Shown piece after piece: positions 8,974-16,968 of a stretch of DNA of 64,000 nt; position 1 is the first letter of the stretch; the number at the start of each line of letters is the position of its first letter. The position numbers were made by a program, and so were the translations under genes. The DNA comes from Sandarakinorhabdus sp. AAP62. GTDB taxonomy: Bacteria > Pseudomonadota > Alphaproteobacteria > Sphingomonadales > Sphingomonadaceae. The stretch is taken from assembly GCF_000331225.1 (NCBI RefSeq), contig NZ_ANFY01000017.1, positions 1-64,000 of the forward strand. Reading direction: 5' to 3'. Below the pieces are notes generated by a model. The model did not search any database. It was not told the origin of the DNA and saw only the letters and a program-made list of their open reading frames with translations.

Positions 8974-9675
8974 TCAGCGCACGTAGCTGGCGCCGTTGAT
9001 ATCGAGGGTGGCGCCCGTCATCGACGCCGGCGCATCGCTGGCCAGCCAGCGGATCATTTCGGCAACCTCTTCGGGCATGGCGACGCGGCCCAGCGGAATA
9101 TCGGCCAGCAGCTTGTCACCGCCGCGGCTTGCCAGATAGTCCTCGGCCATGCCGGTCATGGTGAAGCCCGGCGTGATGGCAAAGGCGAGGATATTCTGCG
9201 CGGCATAGGCGCGGGCGATACTCTTGGTCATCGCCAGCATGCCGCCCTTTGCGGCTGCATAATGCCAATGCTGGGGCGAATCACCGCGATGGCCGGCGCG
9301 GCTGGCGACGTTGATGATGCGGCCGCCGCCATTGGCCTGGAAATGCAGAACCGCATGGCGGCACAGATCGGCGGCGCTCTGCAGGTTGATGGCGTGGCTG
9401 CGCGCCCAGGTGGCAGCAAAGCCGTCGGCATCCATGATATTTGCCGCCTCGAACACGCCGGCATTGTTGACCAGCACATCGATGCGGCCTCCGGCCTGGG
9501 CCAGTGCCTGCTCCCAGAGCGCATCGGCGGCGCGAGGCTGGGCGAAATCGGCAGCAATCAGCCCGGCATTGCCCGCCGTGGATTGCCCGATGACCTTGTG
9601 GCCAGACTGTTCCAGCAGGGTGCGCGCCGCCGCGCCAATGCCGCGTGATGCGCCGGTGAGGAGGATGGTTGCCAT
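8974..9675 (-). CDS. SDR family NAD(P)-dependent oxidoreductase
   Basis: The 233-residue short-chain dehydrogenase/reductase has the classical Rossmann signature TGASRGIG at residues 7-14, the NNAG segment ([13 protein letters not shown]), the catalytic Ser in INVASRAG and a YxxxK pair in HYAAAKGG. The C-terminus ends in [14 protein letters not shown], as in FabG-like reductases. The substrate cannot be told from sequence. The ATG at 9675 opens directly with the Rossmann strand [10 protein letters not shown]. The gene lies 8 bp after the NadR-like kinase gene and 14 bp before purA, indicating one transcript. Confidence 0.88.
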   Translation of the reverse strand: MATILLTGASRGIGAAARTLLEQSGHKVIGQSTAGNAGLIAADFAQPRAADALWEQALAQAGGRIDVLVNNAGVFEAANIMDADGFAATWARSHAINLQSAADLCRHAVLHFQANGGGRIINVASRAGHRGDSPQHWHYAAAKGGMLAMTKSIARAYAAQNILAFAITPGFTMTGMAEDYLASRGGDKLLADIPLGRVAMPEEVAEMIRWLASDAPASMTGATLDINGASYVR

Positions 9676-9683
9676 GTTGGCCC

Positions 9684-10220
9684 CTATGACGCCGACTGGG
9701 GCAGGCTGTCCAGCCGGTGGGTAAGGGCCTCGGTCGCCTGAGCCTCGCGCTGCTGCCAATTGCCCATGATCAGCACCGGTTCGATATTGCGTGCGGCCAT
9801 CTCATCCTCGATGGCCGCCTGAAACGCCAGTCGGTCGCGGCCCACGAATTGCCGGGTGCCATCGGCCACCCACGGCGTATCGGGCGCGAACAGCAGATAG
9901 AGATCGGCAGCGGCCGACATTGCCGACAGCGCGGGATCGCGGTGGCCATGCAGCATGCGAAACCAGGCGGCCGTCATTACCACATCAGTATCTTCGATCA
10001 GCAGCCGCGGGTGCGACGCGAGCAGCCGGTGGCGCCGTTCGGCATGGATGCGGGCGATGGTGCGCAGCACGTCAGGGGTGAAATCGGTGCCAATCGTTTC
10101 GGCATATTCGCGGCCATATTCGGGCATCAGCACCCCGCCCAGCCGGCGCGCCAGCCGCTCTGCCATCCGGGTCTTGCCCGTCGACTCCACGCCGGTGAAA
10201 CACACATGCAGGCTCGTCAT
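9684..10220 (-). CDS. NadR-like ribosylnicotinamide kinase family ATPase
   Basis: The 178-residue P-loop kinase resembles the C-terminal kinase domain of NadR. Walker A is GVESTGKT (residues 10-17), followed by the EYGREYAE segment typical of the family and IEDTDVVMTAAWF. A GRDRLAFQ segment lies near the end. There is no N-terminal nucleotidyltransferase or HTH domain, so it could only phosphorylate the nucleoside. It overlaps the pnuC-like gene by 4 bp, which supports uptake coupled to phosphorylation: nicotinamide riboside entering through PnuC would be trapped as NMN. A thiamine or other nucleoside-like substrate cannot be excluded, because PnuC relatives differ in substrate. Confidence 0.82.
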   Translation of the reverse strand: MTSLHVCFTGVESTGKTRMAERLARRLGGVLMPEYGREYAETIGTDFTPDVLRTIARIHAERRHRLLASHPRLLIEDTDVVMTAAWFRMLHGHRDPALSAMSAAADLYLLFAPDTPWVADGTRQFVGRDRLAFQAAIEDEMAARNIEPVLIMGNWQQREAQATEALTHRLDSLPQSAS

Positions 10221-10777
10221 GGTTCAAGCCGCTCCGCCGCCAGCCACAGCCGCCAACTCCAGATCGCCACAGCAAGGAAGGCCACATACAGCGCCGCCGT
10301 CACCCAAAGCGCCTGGCTGGCATAAAGGCCCACCGAAACGATGTTGATGCCCACCCACAGCGGCCAGCTTTCCAGCATACGAAGGTTGATCAACACTTGC
10401 GCCACCAGCGACCAGCCCGCGACGGCGCCATCGGTGATGGGGGCGGCGGCATCGGTTTGCGCCAACAACAGAGCCAGAACAGCGCTGCCAATCACACCGC
10501 TGATCAGTACCACCGGCCAGCCCATGGGCGGCAGGCGCCGCACTGCCACCTGGCCCTCGTCGGCCGGTGCCCGCAGCCACATCCACAGGCCCTGTGCCTG
10601 GGCGAGGAAGAAGAATATCTGCAGGCCGGCCACGGCATAGAGCCGGCTGTTCCAGAACACGATGGCCAGGATGGCCACCATCGCCATGCCGAACGGGTAA
10701 TTCCACACGGATCGCCGCGCGAGCAGCACGACGTTGGCCAGCCCGAACGCCGACGCAGCAAGTTCCCACGGATTCAC
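10217..10777 (-). CDS. pnuC: PnuC-family vitamin/nucleoside transporter (probable nicotinamide riboside)
   Basis: An inner membrane protein of 186 residues with about seven hydrophobic segments. Family features are the early WNYPFGM motif after LANVVLLARRS, the LQIFFFLAQAQGLWMW helix and a C-terminal LESWPLWVGINIVSVGLY, where the conserved Trp and Asn line the substrate path in known PnuC proteins. The GTG start at 10777 (MNPWELAASAFG) is chosen because the frame upstream crosses the terminator of the receptor gene. The stop overlaps the start of the kinase gene. PnuC works by facilitated diffusion and depends on a partner kinase, which fits the neighbour. Confidence 0.85.
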   Translation of the reverse strand: MNPWELAASAFGLANVVLLARRSVWNYPFGMAMVAILAIVFWNSRLYAVAGLQIFFFLAQAQGLWMWLRAPADEGQVAVRRLPPMGWPVVLISGVIGSAVLALLLAQTDAAAPITDGAVAGWSLVAQVLINLRMLESWPLWVGINIVSVGLYASQALWVTAALYVAFLAVAIWSWRLWLAAERLEP

Positions 10778-10823
10778 GCGTCGTCTTAAGCCCGCGACGC
10801 GAAAATATTGCAAGCCACGCAAG

Positions 10824-10856
10824 CAAAAGGGGGCGCAGCCACTGGCCACGCCCCCC
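10824..10856 (-). terminator. Intrinsic terminator/attenuator between the TonB receptor and pnuC
   Basis: On the minus strand a GGGGGCG...CGCCCCC hairpin (arms about 10848-10855 and 10829-10835) is followed by TTTT (10825-10828). It sits 23 bp past the receptor stop and about 47 bp before the pnuC start, so it either ends the receptor transcript or lets only part of it read into pnuC. Confidence 0.65.
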
Positions 10857-10878
10857 ATTGTTCACGGCTCACCGCTGA

Positions 10879-13395
10879 TCAGAAGCGGTAACGCAGCAGA
10901 CCGCCGTAGGTGCGGGGCTGGTTGCGATAGCCCGAAAGCGTGCCGGCCTGCGCCACGCCAGGGAAGATCGTGGTCACCCAGGCCTGGTCGGTCAGGTTGC
11001 GGCCCCACAGGGTGATGTCCAGCTTGTTGTTGAGCACCAGAGTCACGGCGGCGTTCAGATTGTCCACAGTGCGTTGCAGTGTCACCGTGCCCTGGGCGAT
11101 CTGCGTCGGGCTTTCGTGCTGGTAGTCCGCGTGGAAGTTCAGCTTGGCGTTGTCGTTCAGGCGGGCGGTGTAATCACCGCCAACCGATACCGCGAACTCA
11201 GGCACGCCGGCCACGCGCAGGCCGGAAAGATCCTGCGGCAGGGTGGAGAAGCTGCCGGCCTGCAGGGCGGCACCGCCCACAAAGCTGTCAAACTTCATGT
11301 TGAGGTAGGTGAAGTTGGCGAAGAAACGCAGATCCTTGACCGGCGAAATGGTGGTATCGAGTTCAAACCCGGTCACCGACTGCTGTTCGGCGTTGGCCAG
11401 GATGAAACCGGTGCCCGAGAACACGTTGCTCTGGAAGCCCTGCAGGATCTGACGGAACGCGGCCAGGTTGAAGCCAAAGCCTTCCCACTGGCCCTTGATG
11501 CCCAGTTCATAAACGGTGGCATGTTCCGGATTGGCCGAACGCGAACCGGTGGTGAGGTTCACCGGCAGGTTGGCGCCCAGCGCGGTGCGGATCGGCGAGG
11601 CCGCCGGCGCCGGCGACTGTGCGGTCGAACCCGGGATGAACAGCGCGGCCGGCGGACGGGCATCGAACGACAGGTTGATCGAGCTCGCCTTGAAGCCGGT
11701 GGCATGCGTGGCATAGATGTTCAGATTGTCGTTGAACTTGTAGTTCAGGCGCACGGTGTAGGCAAAATCGCTGTCAGACGTGCGGCCATCCTCAACGCCA
11801 TTGGGAACGTTGAGATAGGGCGGAATGAACTGCAGACCGCGCAGGCCCAGGAAGGGGTTGAAGGTCGGATTGGCCGCAACGACAGCCGGCACGCCGGCGT
11901 TCACACCGGCGCGCACCAGATCAAGGCCGGAAAACACATCGGTGGTAACGACGTTGGTGGCATATTCCTTGCGATCGTGGGTGTAGTTGCCGCCCAGCGT
12001 CAGGGTCAGGTTGTCCAGCAGGTTCCAATCCACGGTGCCGAAGATCGAGATGGCGCGGTTCTTGTAGTCATACTGTTCGAACCGGCCCTGGCCCTGGCCG
12101 CCGAATGCTCCTGCCGGCGTGCCCGGCAGCAGCGCCCGCAGCGTCGGTTCCAGGCTGGTGTAGGCGCCGCCCGAAAGCGCGCTGGCATAGTTGCGGAAAT
12201 CCCGGCCAAAGGTCAGCTGGCCGCTGGCATCGATATTCTCGTGGAAATAGAAGGCGCCAACCAGGAAATTGATCGGGCCATCGAATTTCGAGGCGACACG
12301 GAATTCGGCCGTGTACGTATCGATGGCGTTGCGGCCGCTATTTTCCCCGATCAGATCGGCGCTGGTAAAATCGCTGTCGGCGTTGGTGGAAAGCCGCACG
12401 CCACGATAGGCACCGATGAAGGTGAGATCGAACTGGCCAACCTTGTAGTCCGCCTGGGCCGAGAAGCCGAAGTTGTCGACTTCGTTGGTGGACGGGAAGT
12501 TGGTCGACGAACGCAGCGCCAGCGGCTGATTGGAAATGATGCGGCCGCCAAGCGCACGCACGGCGTTGCCGGTCGGGCCGTCAACCAGGTTTACCACCGA
12601 GCAGCAGATCTCATCGATCTTGTCGTAATCGCCGATCAGGCGCAGCTTGAAATCCTCGCTGGGCTTGAACAGCAGCTGGGCGCGCACGCCGCCACGATTG
12701 CGGTCGTTCTCGTCGATGTTCAGCGCTTCGTTGAACACATAGCCGTCGCGGCGGTTGTAGTTGCCGGCCAGGCTGAAGGCGATGGTTTCACTGATCGGCC
12801 CGGTGATTTCGGCACGCGCAATGAGCGCATTATAGTTGCCGTAGCTGAGTTCGGCCTGGCCGCCATATTCGAACTTCGGTTCGGCGGTGACAACCGAGAT
12901 GATACCGGCCGAGGCGTTCTTGCCAAACAGGGTCGACTGCGGACCGCGCAGCACTTCGATGCGCTCAACGCTGGGCAGATCGCCGATCTGGGCGGCGGAA
13001 CGGCTGCGATAGACGCCATCGATGAACACGCCAACCGACGGTTCGATGCCCACGTTGTTGGCACCGTTGCCGAAGCCGCGGATGATGAAATTGGTGTTGG
13101 CCGACGATTGCAGCTGCGACACGCGCAGGGATGGCACGACCGACTGCAGGTCAAGGGCATCGCGGATCTGGGCATTCTCGATCAGCGCCTTCGACGTGAC
13201 GGAGACCGAAATCGGCGTGTCCTGCAGGGTCTTGGCCTGCTTGGAGGCGGTGACGATGATGATTTCCTCATCGCCGGCTTCATCGGCGGCAGCAGTTTGC
13301 GCAAAGGCGGGGGCAGCCAGGGCAACAGTGGCGGAAACGCCAAGCAAAAGGGCAGCGCGCAGGGCAACGATGCCTGCGGTTTCAACAGTCGACAT
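10879..13395 (-). CDS. TonB-dependent outer membrane receptor
   Basis: The 838-residue protein carries a signal peptide (residues to about 33, ending AAPAFAQ) and a TonB box-like EEIIIVTASKQ. The plug domain includes ALDLQSVVPSLRV and VERIEVLRGPQSTLFGKNASAGIISV, and a long beta-barrel ends in LLRYRF, the C-terminal aromatic expected for BAM-assembled porins. The ATG at 13395 gives the signal peptide; the frame upstream is not coding-like. This is the ferric siderophore/vitamin/oligomer receptor class that is much expanded in sphingomonads. The substrate is not readable from the sequence. The next genes are pnuC and a NadR-like kinase, so a pyridine nucleoside or another vitamin is a reasonable guess. 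No CTGAGA-type thiamine riboswitch core was seen in 13396-13612. Confidence 0.92.
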   Translation of the reverse strand: MSTVETAGIVALRAALLLGVSATVALAAPAFAQTAAADEAGDEEIIIVTASKQAKTLQDTPISVSVTSKALIENAQIRDALDLQSVVPSLRVSQLQSSANTNFIIRGFGNGANNVGIEPSVGVFIDGVYRSRSAAQIGDLPSVERIEVLRGPQSTLFGKNASAGIISVVTAEPKFEYGGQAELSYGNYNALIARAEITGPISETIAFSLAGNYNRRDGYVFNEALNIDENDRNRGGVRAQLLFKPSEDFKLRLIGDYDKIDEICCSVVNLVDGPTGNAVRALGGRIISNQPLALRSSTNFPSTNEVDNFGFSAQADYKVGQFDLTFIGAYRGVRLSTNADSDFTSADLIGENSGRNAIDTYTAEFRVASKFDGPINFLVGAFYFHENIDASGQLTFGRDFRNYASALSGGAYTSLEPTLRALLPGTPAGAFGGQGQGRFEQYDYKNRAISIFGTVDWNLLDNLTLTLGGNYTHDRKEYATNVVTTDVFSGLDLVRAGVNAGVPAVVAANPTFNPFLGLRGLQFIPPYLNVPNGVEDGRTSDSDFAYTVRLNYKFNDNLNIYATHATGFKASSINLSFDARPPAALFIPGSTAQSPAPAASPIRTALGANLPVNLTTGSRSANPEHATVYELGIKGQWEGFGFNLAAFRQILQGFQSNVFSGTGFILANAEQQSVTGFELDTTISPVKDLRFFANFTYLNMKFDSFVGGAALQAGSFSTLPQDLSGLRVAGVPEFAVSVGGDYTARLNDNAKLNFHADYQHESPTQIAQGTVTLQRTVDNLNAAVTLVLNNKLDITLWGRNLTDQAWVTTIFPGVAQAGTLSGYRNQPRTYGGLLRYRF

Positions 13396-13612
13396 GAAGT
13401 TCCTTCCCAAAAAATCCAGGCCTTGGCCGTTATCGACGGCGGCCCCGAACAAGCCCGTTCGTCGGGCCATGCCGCAGGGAATTACAGATGCTTCATGTTT
13501 TTTCAAGCCCGACCCGCGGCCCGGCACTGACGCTTCTTGCCCGACCGTTGCCATCGTGCAACGGAAAGACCAATCGTCGTCCGACAATGGGTTACAAGAT
13601 GCGGGTTACAGG

Positions 13613-14131
13613 ATGAATGACTGGGAAATCGCAACGGATCGCTTGTTGATCCGGCCGATGCGGGTGGAGGAAGCGGCCGACTGGCACCGCATCCGCGCTG
13701 CCGCGCCATTTGATCCACTGGACCGATCGGTGGAAGAAAGTATCGCGCTGATCACTGCCATGCAGCGGCGCGCGGCTCCCGATTCCGATGGGTGGCAGCA
13801 ATTCACGATTACGACCAAGGATGGCAGCATGATCGGCGATCTGGGCATCCGTTTTTCGCCGCCGTGGAGCGCCACGGCGGAAATCGGCTTTGCCATTGAT
13901 CTGCGCTGGCAGCGGCAGGGGCTCTGCGCTGAAGCGGTGGAAGCGATGGTGCGCCGCCTGTTCCGCAACAATCGTCGTCGTGTGGTGGCCGTCACCGATG
14001 CCCGCAACCGGCCGGCACAGCGGGTCTTGGAACGCTGCTGGTTCCGCGAGGAAGGCCGCTTCGTGCAAAGCTGGCGCGACGGCGATGCCTGGTATGACGA
14101 ACTTAGTTACGCCCGACTGGCCAGCGACTGA
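13613..14131 (+). CDS. GNAT family N-acetyltransferase (RimJ/RimL type)
   Basis: The 172-residue protein opens with TDRLLIRPMRVEEAADWHRIR, typical of RimJ/RimL-like acetyltransferases. It continues through GDLGIRFSPPWSATAEIGFAID and the acetyl-CoA-binding region QRQGLCAEAVEAMVRRLF, ending with DARNRPAQRVLERCWFREEG. In this family the DARN-P-A-RVLER block is diagnostic. The acceptor may be a small molecule or a protein N-terminus. The ATG at 13613 fits the family start. The stop codon shares one base with the start of the following phosphotransferase gene (TGATG), so translation is probably coupled. Confidence 0.88.
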   Translation: MNDWEIATDRLLIRPMRVEEAADWHRIRAAAPFDPLDRSVEESIALITAMQRRAAPDSDGWQQFTITTKDGSMIGDLGIRFSPPWSATAEIGFAIDLRWQRQGLCAEAVEAMVRRLFRNNRRRVVAVTDARNRPAQRVLERCWFREEGRFVQSWRDGDAWYDELSYARLASD

Positions 14132-15120
14132 TGGCAAGCACGGTGCCTGGGCCGACGCCTGCCATCGTTGCCGCCCTGATCGGCGCCGAGGTGCGGACAG
14201 TGGAGCAATTGTCGGGCGGTGCGTCGTCGGCAACCTATTCCGTTGATGCGATCCGCGATGACGCGCCCTGGCCGCTGATCCTGCAGTGCGCCGCCACCGG
14301 ATCTGTGCCGCCAGGCGGGCTGCCGCGGGCGGATCAGGCGCAGTTGCAGCAATTTGCTTTTGCCAATGGTCTGCCGGTGGCGGAGGTGGTGCGGGTACTG
14401 GTGCCGGAAGATGGCTTGGGCGAAGGCTATGTGATGACCAGGCTGCCCGGCGAGGCGCTGGCACCGCGATGGCTGAAACTGCCGGACTATGCGCCGGCCC
14501 GGGCGGTGTTGACCCGGCAATGCGCCGACGTGCTGGCCCGATTGCACCAACTGCCCATGGCGGGCGTTGCCGGGCTGGCGTTGCCCACCGGCAGCACGGC
14601 AGAACTGCTGGATCGCATGTTTGCGAATTATCGCCGTTTTGCGGTGAGCAGCCCGATTTTCGATCTCATCTTTGCCTGGCTGAAAGAGCGGATCGTCGAT
14701 CGGCCGGCGAGCAGCATCGTTCACGGCGATTTTCGCTCCGGCAATTTCCTGGTCGCGCCTGATGGGTTGGTGGCGGTGCTGGATTGGGAATTGGCGCATC
14801 TTGGCGATCCGCACGAGGATCTGGGTTGGCTGTGCTGCAATAGCTGGCGCTTCGGCGTGTGGGACAAGCCGGTCGGCGGCTTTGGCGAGCGTGACGAACT
14901 GCACGCCGCCTATGAAGCGGCAGGTGGTGACCCGGTCGACAAGGGCCGTGCCCATTGGTGGGAAGTGCTGGGCACGCTGAAATGGGGCCTGTCGTGCCTG
15001 ACGCTGGGTGATGACCATGTCTCCGGCCGCCTCCGCAATGTCGAACGTGCCGCCATCGGACGGCGAGTTTCCGAAGTGGAACTGGACCTGATGCACATGC
15101 TGAAATTCGGAAGCGTGTGA
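14131..15120 (+). CDS. Phosphotransferase family protein (APH/ACAD10-like kinase fold)
   Basis: The 329-residue protein has the aminoglycoside phosphotransferase/choline kinase fold. It shows an N-terminal LSGGASSATYSV loop, the catalytic Brenner-type motif SIVHGDFRSGNFLV, and the metal-binding DWELAHLGDPHEDLGWLC. This version resembles the kinase-like domains found with acyl-CoA dehydrogenases (ACAD10/11 type) that act on 4-hydroxyacyl-CoAs in beta-oxidation; that assignment is a family-level inference. The gene is overlapped on both sides (1 bp each) by a GNAT gene and a DUF6285 gene. A DUF6285 partner next to such a phosphotransferase is a common association. Confidence 0.85.
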   Translation: MASTVPGPTPAIVAALIGAEVRTVEQLSGGASSATYSVDAIRDDAPWPLILQCAATGSVPPGGLPRADQAQLQQFAFANGLPVAEVVRVLVPEDGLGEGYVMTRLPGEALAPRWLKLPDYAPARAVLTRQCADVLARLHQLPMAGVAGLALPTGSTAELLDRMFANYRRFAVSSPIFDLIFAWLKERIVDRPASSIVHGDFRSGNFLVAPDGLVAVLDWELAHLGDPHEDLGWLCCNSWRFGVWDKPVGGFGERDELHAAYEAAGGDPVDKGRAHWWEVLGTLKWGLSCLTLGDDHVSGRLRNVERAAIGRRVSEVELDLMHMLKFGSV

Positions 15121-15479
15121 TGGCTGAACAGATCGAAGCCACCACATTGATCGAAGCGGTGCAGTTGTTCCTTGCCGAACTGGAACCGGAGCTGAAGGGC
15201 CGCCGCGCCTTTCATGCCAAGGTGGCTGGCAATGCGCTGGCCATCGTGCTGCGTGAGCTGGCGCAGCAGCCGCAGGCCAGGGAGCAGGCGCTGCTGGCTG
15301 GCATCATGGGGCAGGAGGCGCCGCTGGACAGGCTGCGCGCCGACCTTTGCGACGACCTGCGGAGCGGAACGAAGAACGCCAGCACGCCGGGCCTTGTCGA
15401 TGCTTTGCTCGCGGTGGCGCTGGCCAAGTGCGCGGTGGACAATCCGCGTTATTCCACGTTCAAACGGCTTGGCGTTTGA
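15120..15479 (+). CDS. DUF6285 domain protein
   Basis: A 119-residue, mostly helical acidic protein (TTLIEAVQLFLAELEPEL, RAFHAKVAGNALAIVLREL, ALLAVALAKCAVDNPRYSTF). The pattern matches the small DUF6285 family usually encoded beside acyl-CoA-related phosphotransferases. The function is unknown; a role as partner or regulator of the kinase-like neighbour is an inference. The ATG at 15120 overlaps the previous stop (TGATG); a GTG one codon upstream is also possible. The last codons lie inside a 24-bp repeat that is duplicated just past the stop. Confidence 0.75.
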   Translation: MAEQIEATTLIEAVQLFLAELEPELKGRRAFHAKVAGNALAIVLRELAQQPQAREQALLAGIMGQEAPLDRLRADLCDDLRSGTKNASTPGLVDALLAVALAKCAVDNPRYSTFKRLGV

Positions 15480-15533
15480 ACCAACAACAGGTCAAACGGC
15501 TTGGCGTTTGAACCATCAGGCTTGGTTCAAACG
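15459..15533. repeat. Duplicated inverted repeats at a convergent gene end (possible bidirectional terminator)
   Basis: A 24-bp sequence at 15460-15483, covering the end of the DUF6285 gene, recurs exactly at 15492-15515 after 8 bp. Each copy is itself an inverted repeat with CAAACG and CGTTTG arms around GCTTGG. A third element, GGTTCAAACG at 15524-15533, is the reverse complement of the CGTTTGAACC at 15505-15514 and can form a 10-bp stem with it. The opposing hydrolase gene ends inside this block at 15527. No T-run follows, so termination is only a suggestion. Confidence 0.7.
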
Positions 15534-16528
15534 TCTAGCCGGCTCAGCCACGGCCTGAGCAACGCCAGATAAGCCTCTGGATTATCGAGCATGATGCTGT
15601 GCGATGCCGACGGGATGGCTTCAAACCGCGCGCCGGCCGCGATGGCGAAATTGGCGACGGTTTCCGGACGCGCCTCGTCATCCACGCCGGCCACGAACAG
15701 GGTGCGCCTTGCATCGAGCTGATCGAGCAGCGGTTGCCCGTCATAATCCTTCAGCGTGCCGGTGCAGGTGAATTCGGCGCGGCCCCACATGTGATTGTAG
15801 AGCGCTTCCGCAAAGGGTGCGGGCAGGGCGTCGCGATAGGCGGCAATGGCCGGCGGCGGCAGCACCTGGCGCACATGGCGGGCATAGAAGGCTGCGGTCG
15901 CGGCATCACAAGCCGCCTGCGGGGCGGCGCCTGGTGTGTCGCAGCGGTCCAGCAGGTCGCGCACATCGGCCGGCATGCCAGCCTTCAACTCGGCGGCGTC
16001 GCGCAACCAGATTTCGGTGGAAACCAGCGGCGACTGCAGCACCAGCCCGGCCAGTGAAGCTGGCCTGGTGGCGCCATATTCCAGCGCCAGCGTGCCACCC
16101 CAGCTGCCGCCGAGCACATGCCAGCGCGCGATGCCGAAATGAGCCCGGATCGCCTCGATTTCCGAAAGATAGCGCGCCACCGTCCAGTTGGCCGGATTGC
16201 CGGGACGATCAGAGCGGCCGCAGTCGAGCTGGTCATAAAGGATGACGGCGCGCTCATCGGCGAGGGCAGTGGCATTGAGCCAGCTCCAGTGCGAACTGCC
16301 CGGCCCGCCGTGGATGAACAGGATCGGCGGCCGCTTGCCGTCGAGCGCCCCGTTCACCCGCACATAGATGCGGCCGCCCTCGACCGGCACCATGGCCTCC
16401 TGATCCGGGGCCAGCCGGATCCCGGGGGATGTCGCGCCCTGGCGCAGCGTCTGCGCCGCCAGCCGGGACGGGAGCAGGCTGGCCAGGCCGGCCACCAGCC
16501 CAGAAGCCAGCAGGGTGCGCCGCGCCAT
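15527..16528 (-). CDS. Alpha/beta hydrolase, proline iminopeptidase-like (S33)
   Basis: The 333-residue protein has an exported N-terminus beginning MARRTLLASGLVAGLASLLP (a possible Tat-type leader). A classical alpha/beta hydrolase follows: oxyanion motif FIHGGPGSSHW, DQLDCGRSDRP, nucleophile Ser142 in LGGSWGGTLAL, an acid near FVAGVDDEARPE and a catalytic His in ASHSIMLD. The HGGPG plus GGSWGG combination is that of S33 prolyl aminopeptidases and tricorn-interacting-factor-like esterases; the exact substrate is unknown. The start overlaps the stop of the cupin gene (ATGA), and the cupin gene likewise overlaps the P450 gene, so this is the third gene of a coupled operon. Confidence 0.85.
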   Translation of the reverse strand: MARRTLLASGLVAGLASLLPSRLAAQTLRQGATSPGIRLAPDQEAMVPVEGGRIYVRVNGALDGKRPPILFIHGGPGSSHWSWLNATALADERAVILYDQLDCGRSDRPGNPANWTVARYLSEIEAIRAHFGIARWHVLGGSWGGTLALEYGATRPASLAGLVLQSPLVSTEIWLRDAAELKAGMPADVRDLLDRCDTPGAAPQAACDAATAAFYARHVRQVLPPPAIAAYRDALPAPFAEALYNHMWGRAEFTCTGTLKDYDGQPLLDQLDARRTLFVAGVDDEARPETVANFAIAAGARFEAIPSASHSIMLDNPEAYLALLRPWLSRLDV

Positions 16529-16968
16529 CACGCCGTTTTGCGCCGGAAGCCGGCCGGATCAAGATGCATGTCGATATCCGGGTAATGGCATTCATCGATG
16601 TCGATGCGATCGGTGCCGATCGCGAGGAACTGGCAGGGCAGGGCGGAACGATTCTGCAGATGGTGGCCATTGGCGGCACCAGCGGGAAAACAGGCGATGT
16701 CGCCCGGTTTCATGACGGTATCGCCGCCGTCTTCGACCAGCACAGCCTCGCCGGCCAGCATCACCACCATCTCGTCCTCGTGGCTGTGCCAGTGCCGCTG
16801 GCTCGACCAGGCACCGGCAGGCAGGGTGACAAGATTGGCGCCGAATTGCGTCAGCCCGCCGGCCGCTGCCACGGCACGCCATGCCCGGCCCGCCACCGCC
16901 TCGTGATGGGGCGGGAGATAGTTGGACCCGGTGTTGACCGGCAGGGCATCGACAGCAATCTTCGGCAT
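16528..16968 (-). CDS. Cupin domain protein
   Basis: A 146-residue single-domain cupin. Motif 1 is HWHSHEDEMVVMLAGEAVLVE (His, His, Glu metal ligands) and motif 2 is PGDIACFPAGAANGHHLQN with the final His. The C-terminus DIDMHLDPAGF is like that of cupins of uncharacterised cytoplasmic families. Its role could be a small metal-dependent enzyme or a sensor; nothing in the sequence decides this. It overlaps the P450 gene upstream and the hydrolase gene downstream by 4 bp each, suggesting one catabolic or modification pathway. Confidence 0.85.
   Translation of the reverse strand: MPKIAVDALPVNTGSNYLPPHHEAVAGRAWRAVAAAGGLTQFGANLVTLPAGAWSSQRHWHSHEDEMVVMLAGEAVLVEDGGDTVMKPGDIACFPAGAANGHHLQNRSALPCQFLAIGTDRIDIDECHYPDIDMHLDPAGFRRKTA

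Noticed and set aside
11074-13530. 818-codon plus-strand frame opposite the TonB receptor
   Set aside because: Antisense of a well-supported receptor with signal peptide, plug and C-terminal aromatic; composition is shadow-like.
13396-13612. Possible thiamine riboswitch upstream of the TonB receptor
   Set aside because: The receptor-pnuC context made this worth testing, but no CTGAGA core or thi-box-like pattern was seen on the relevant strand.
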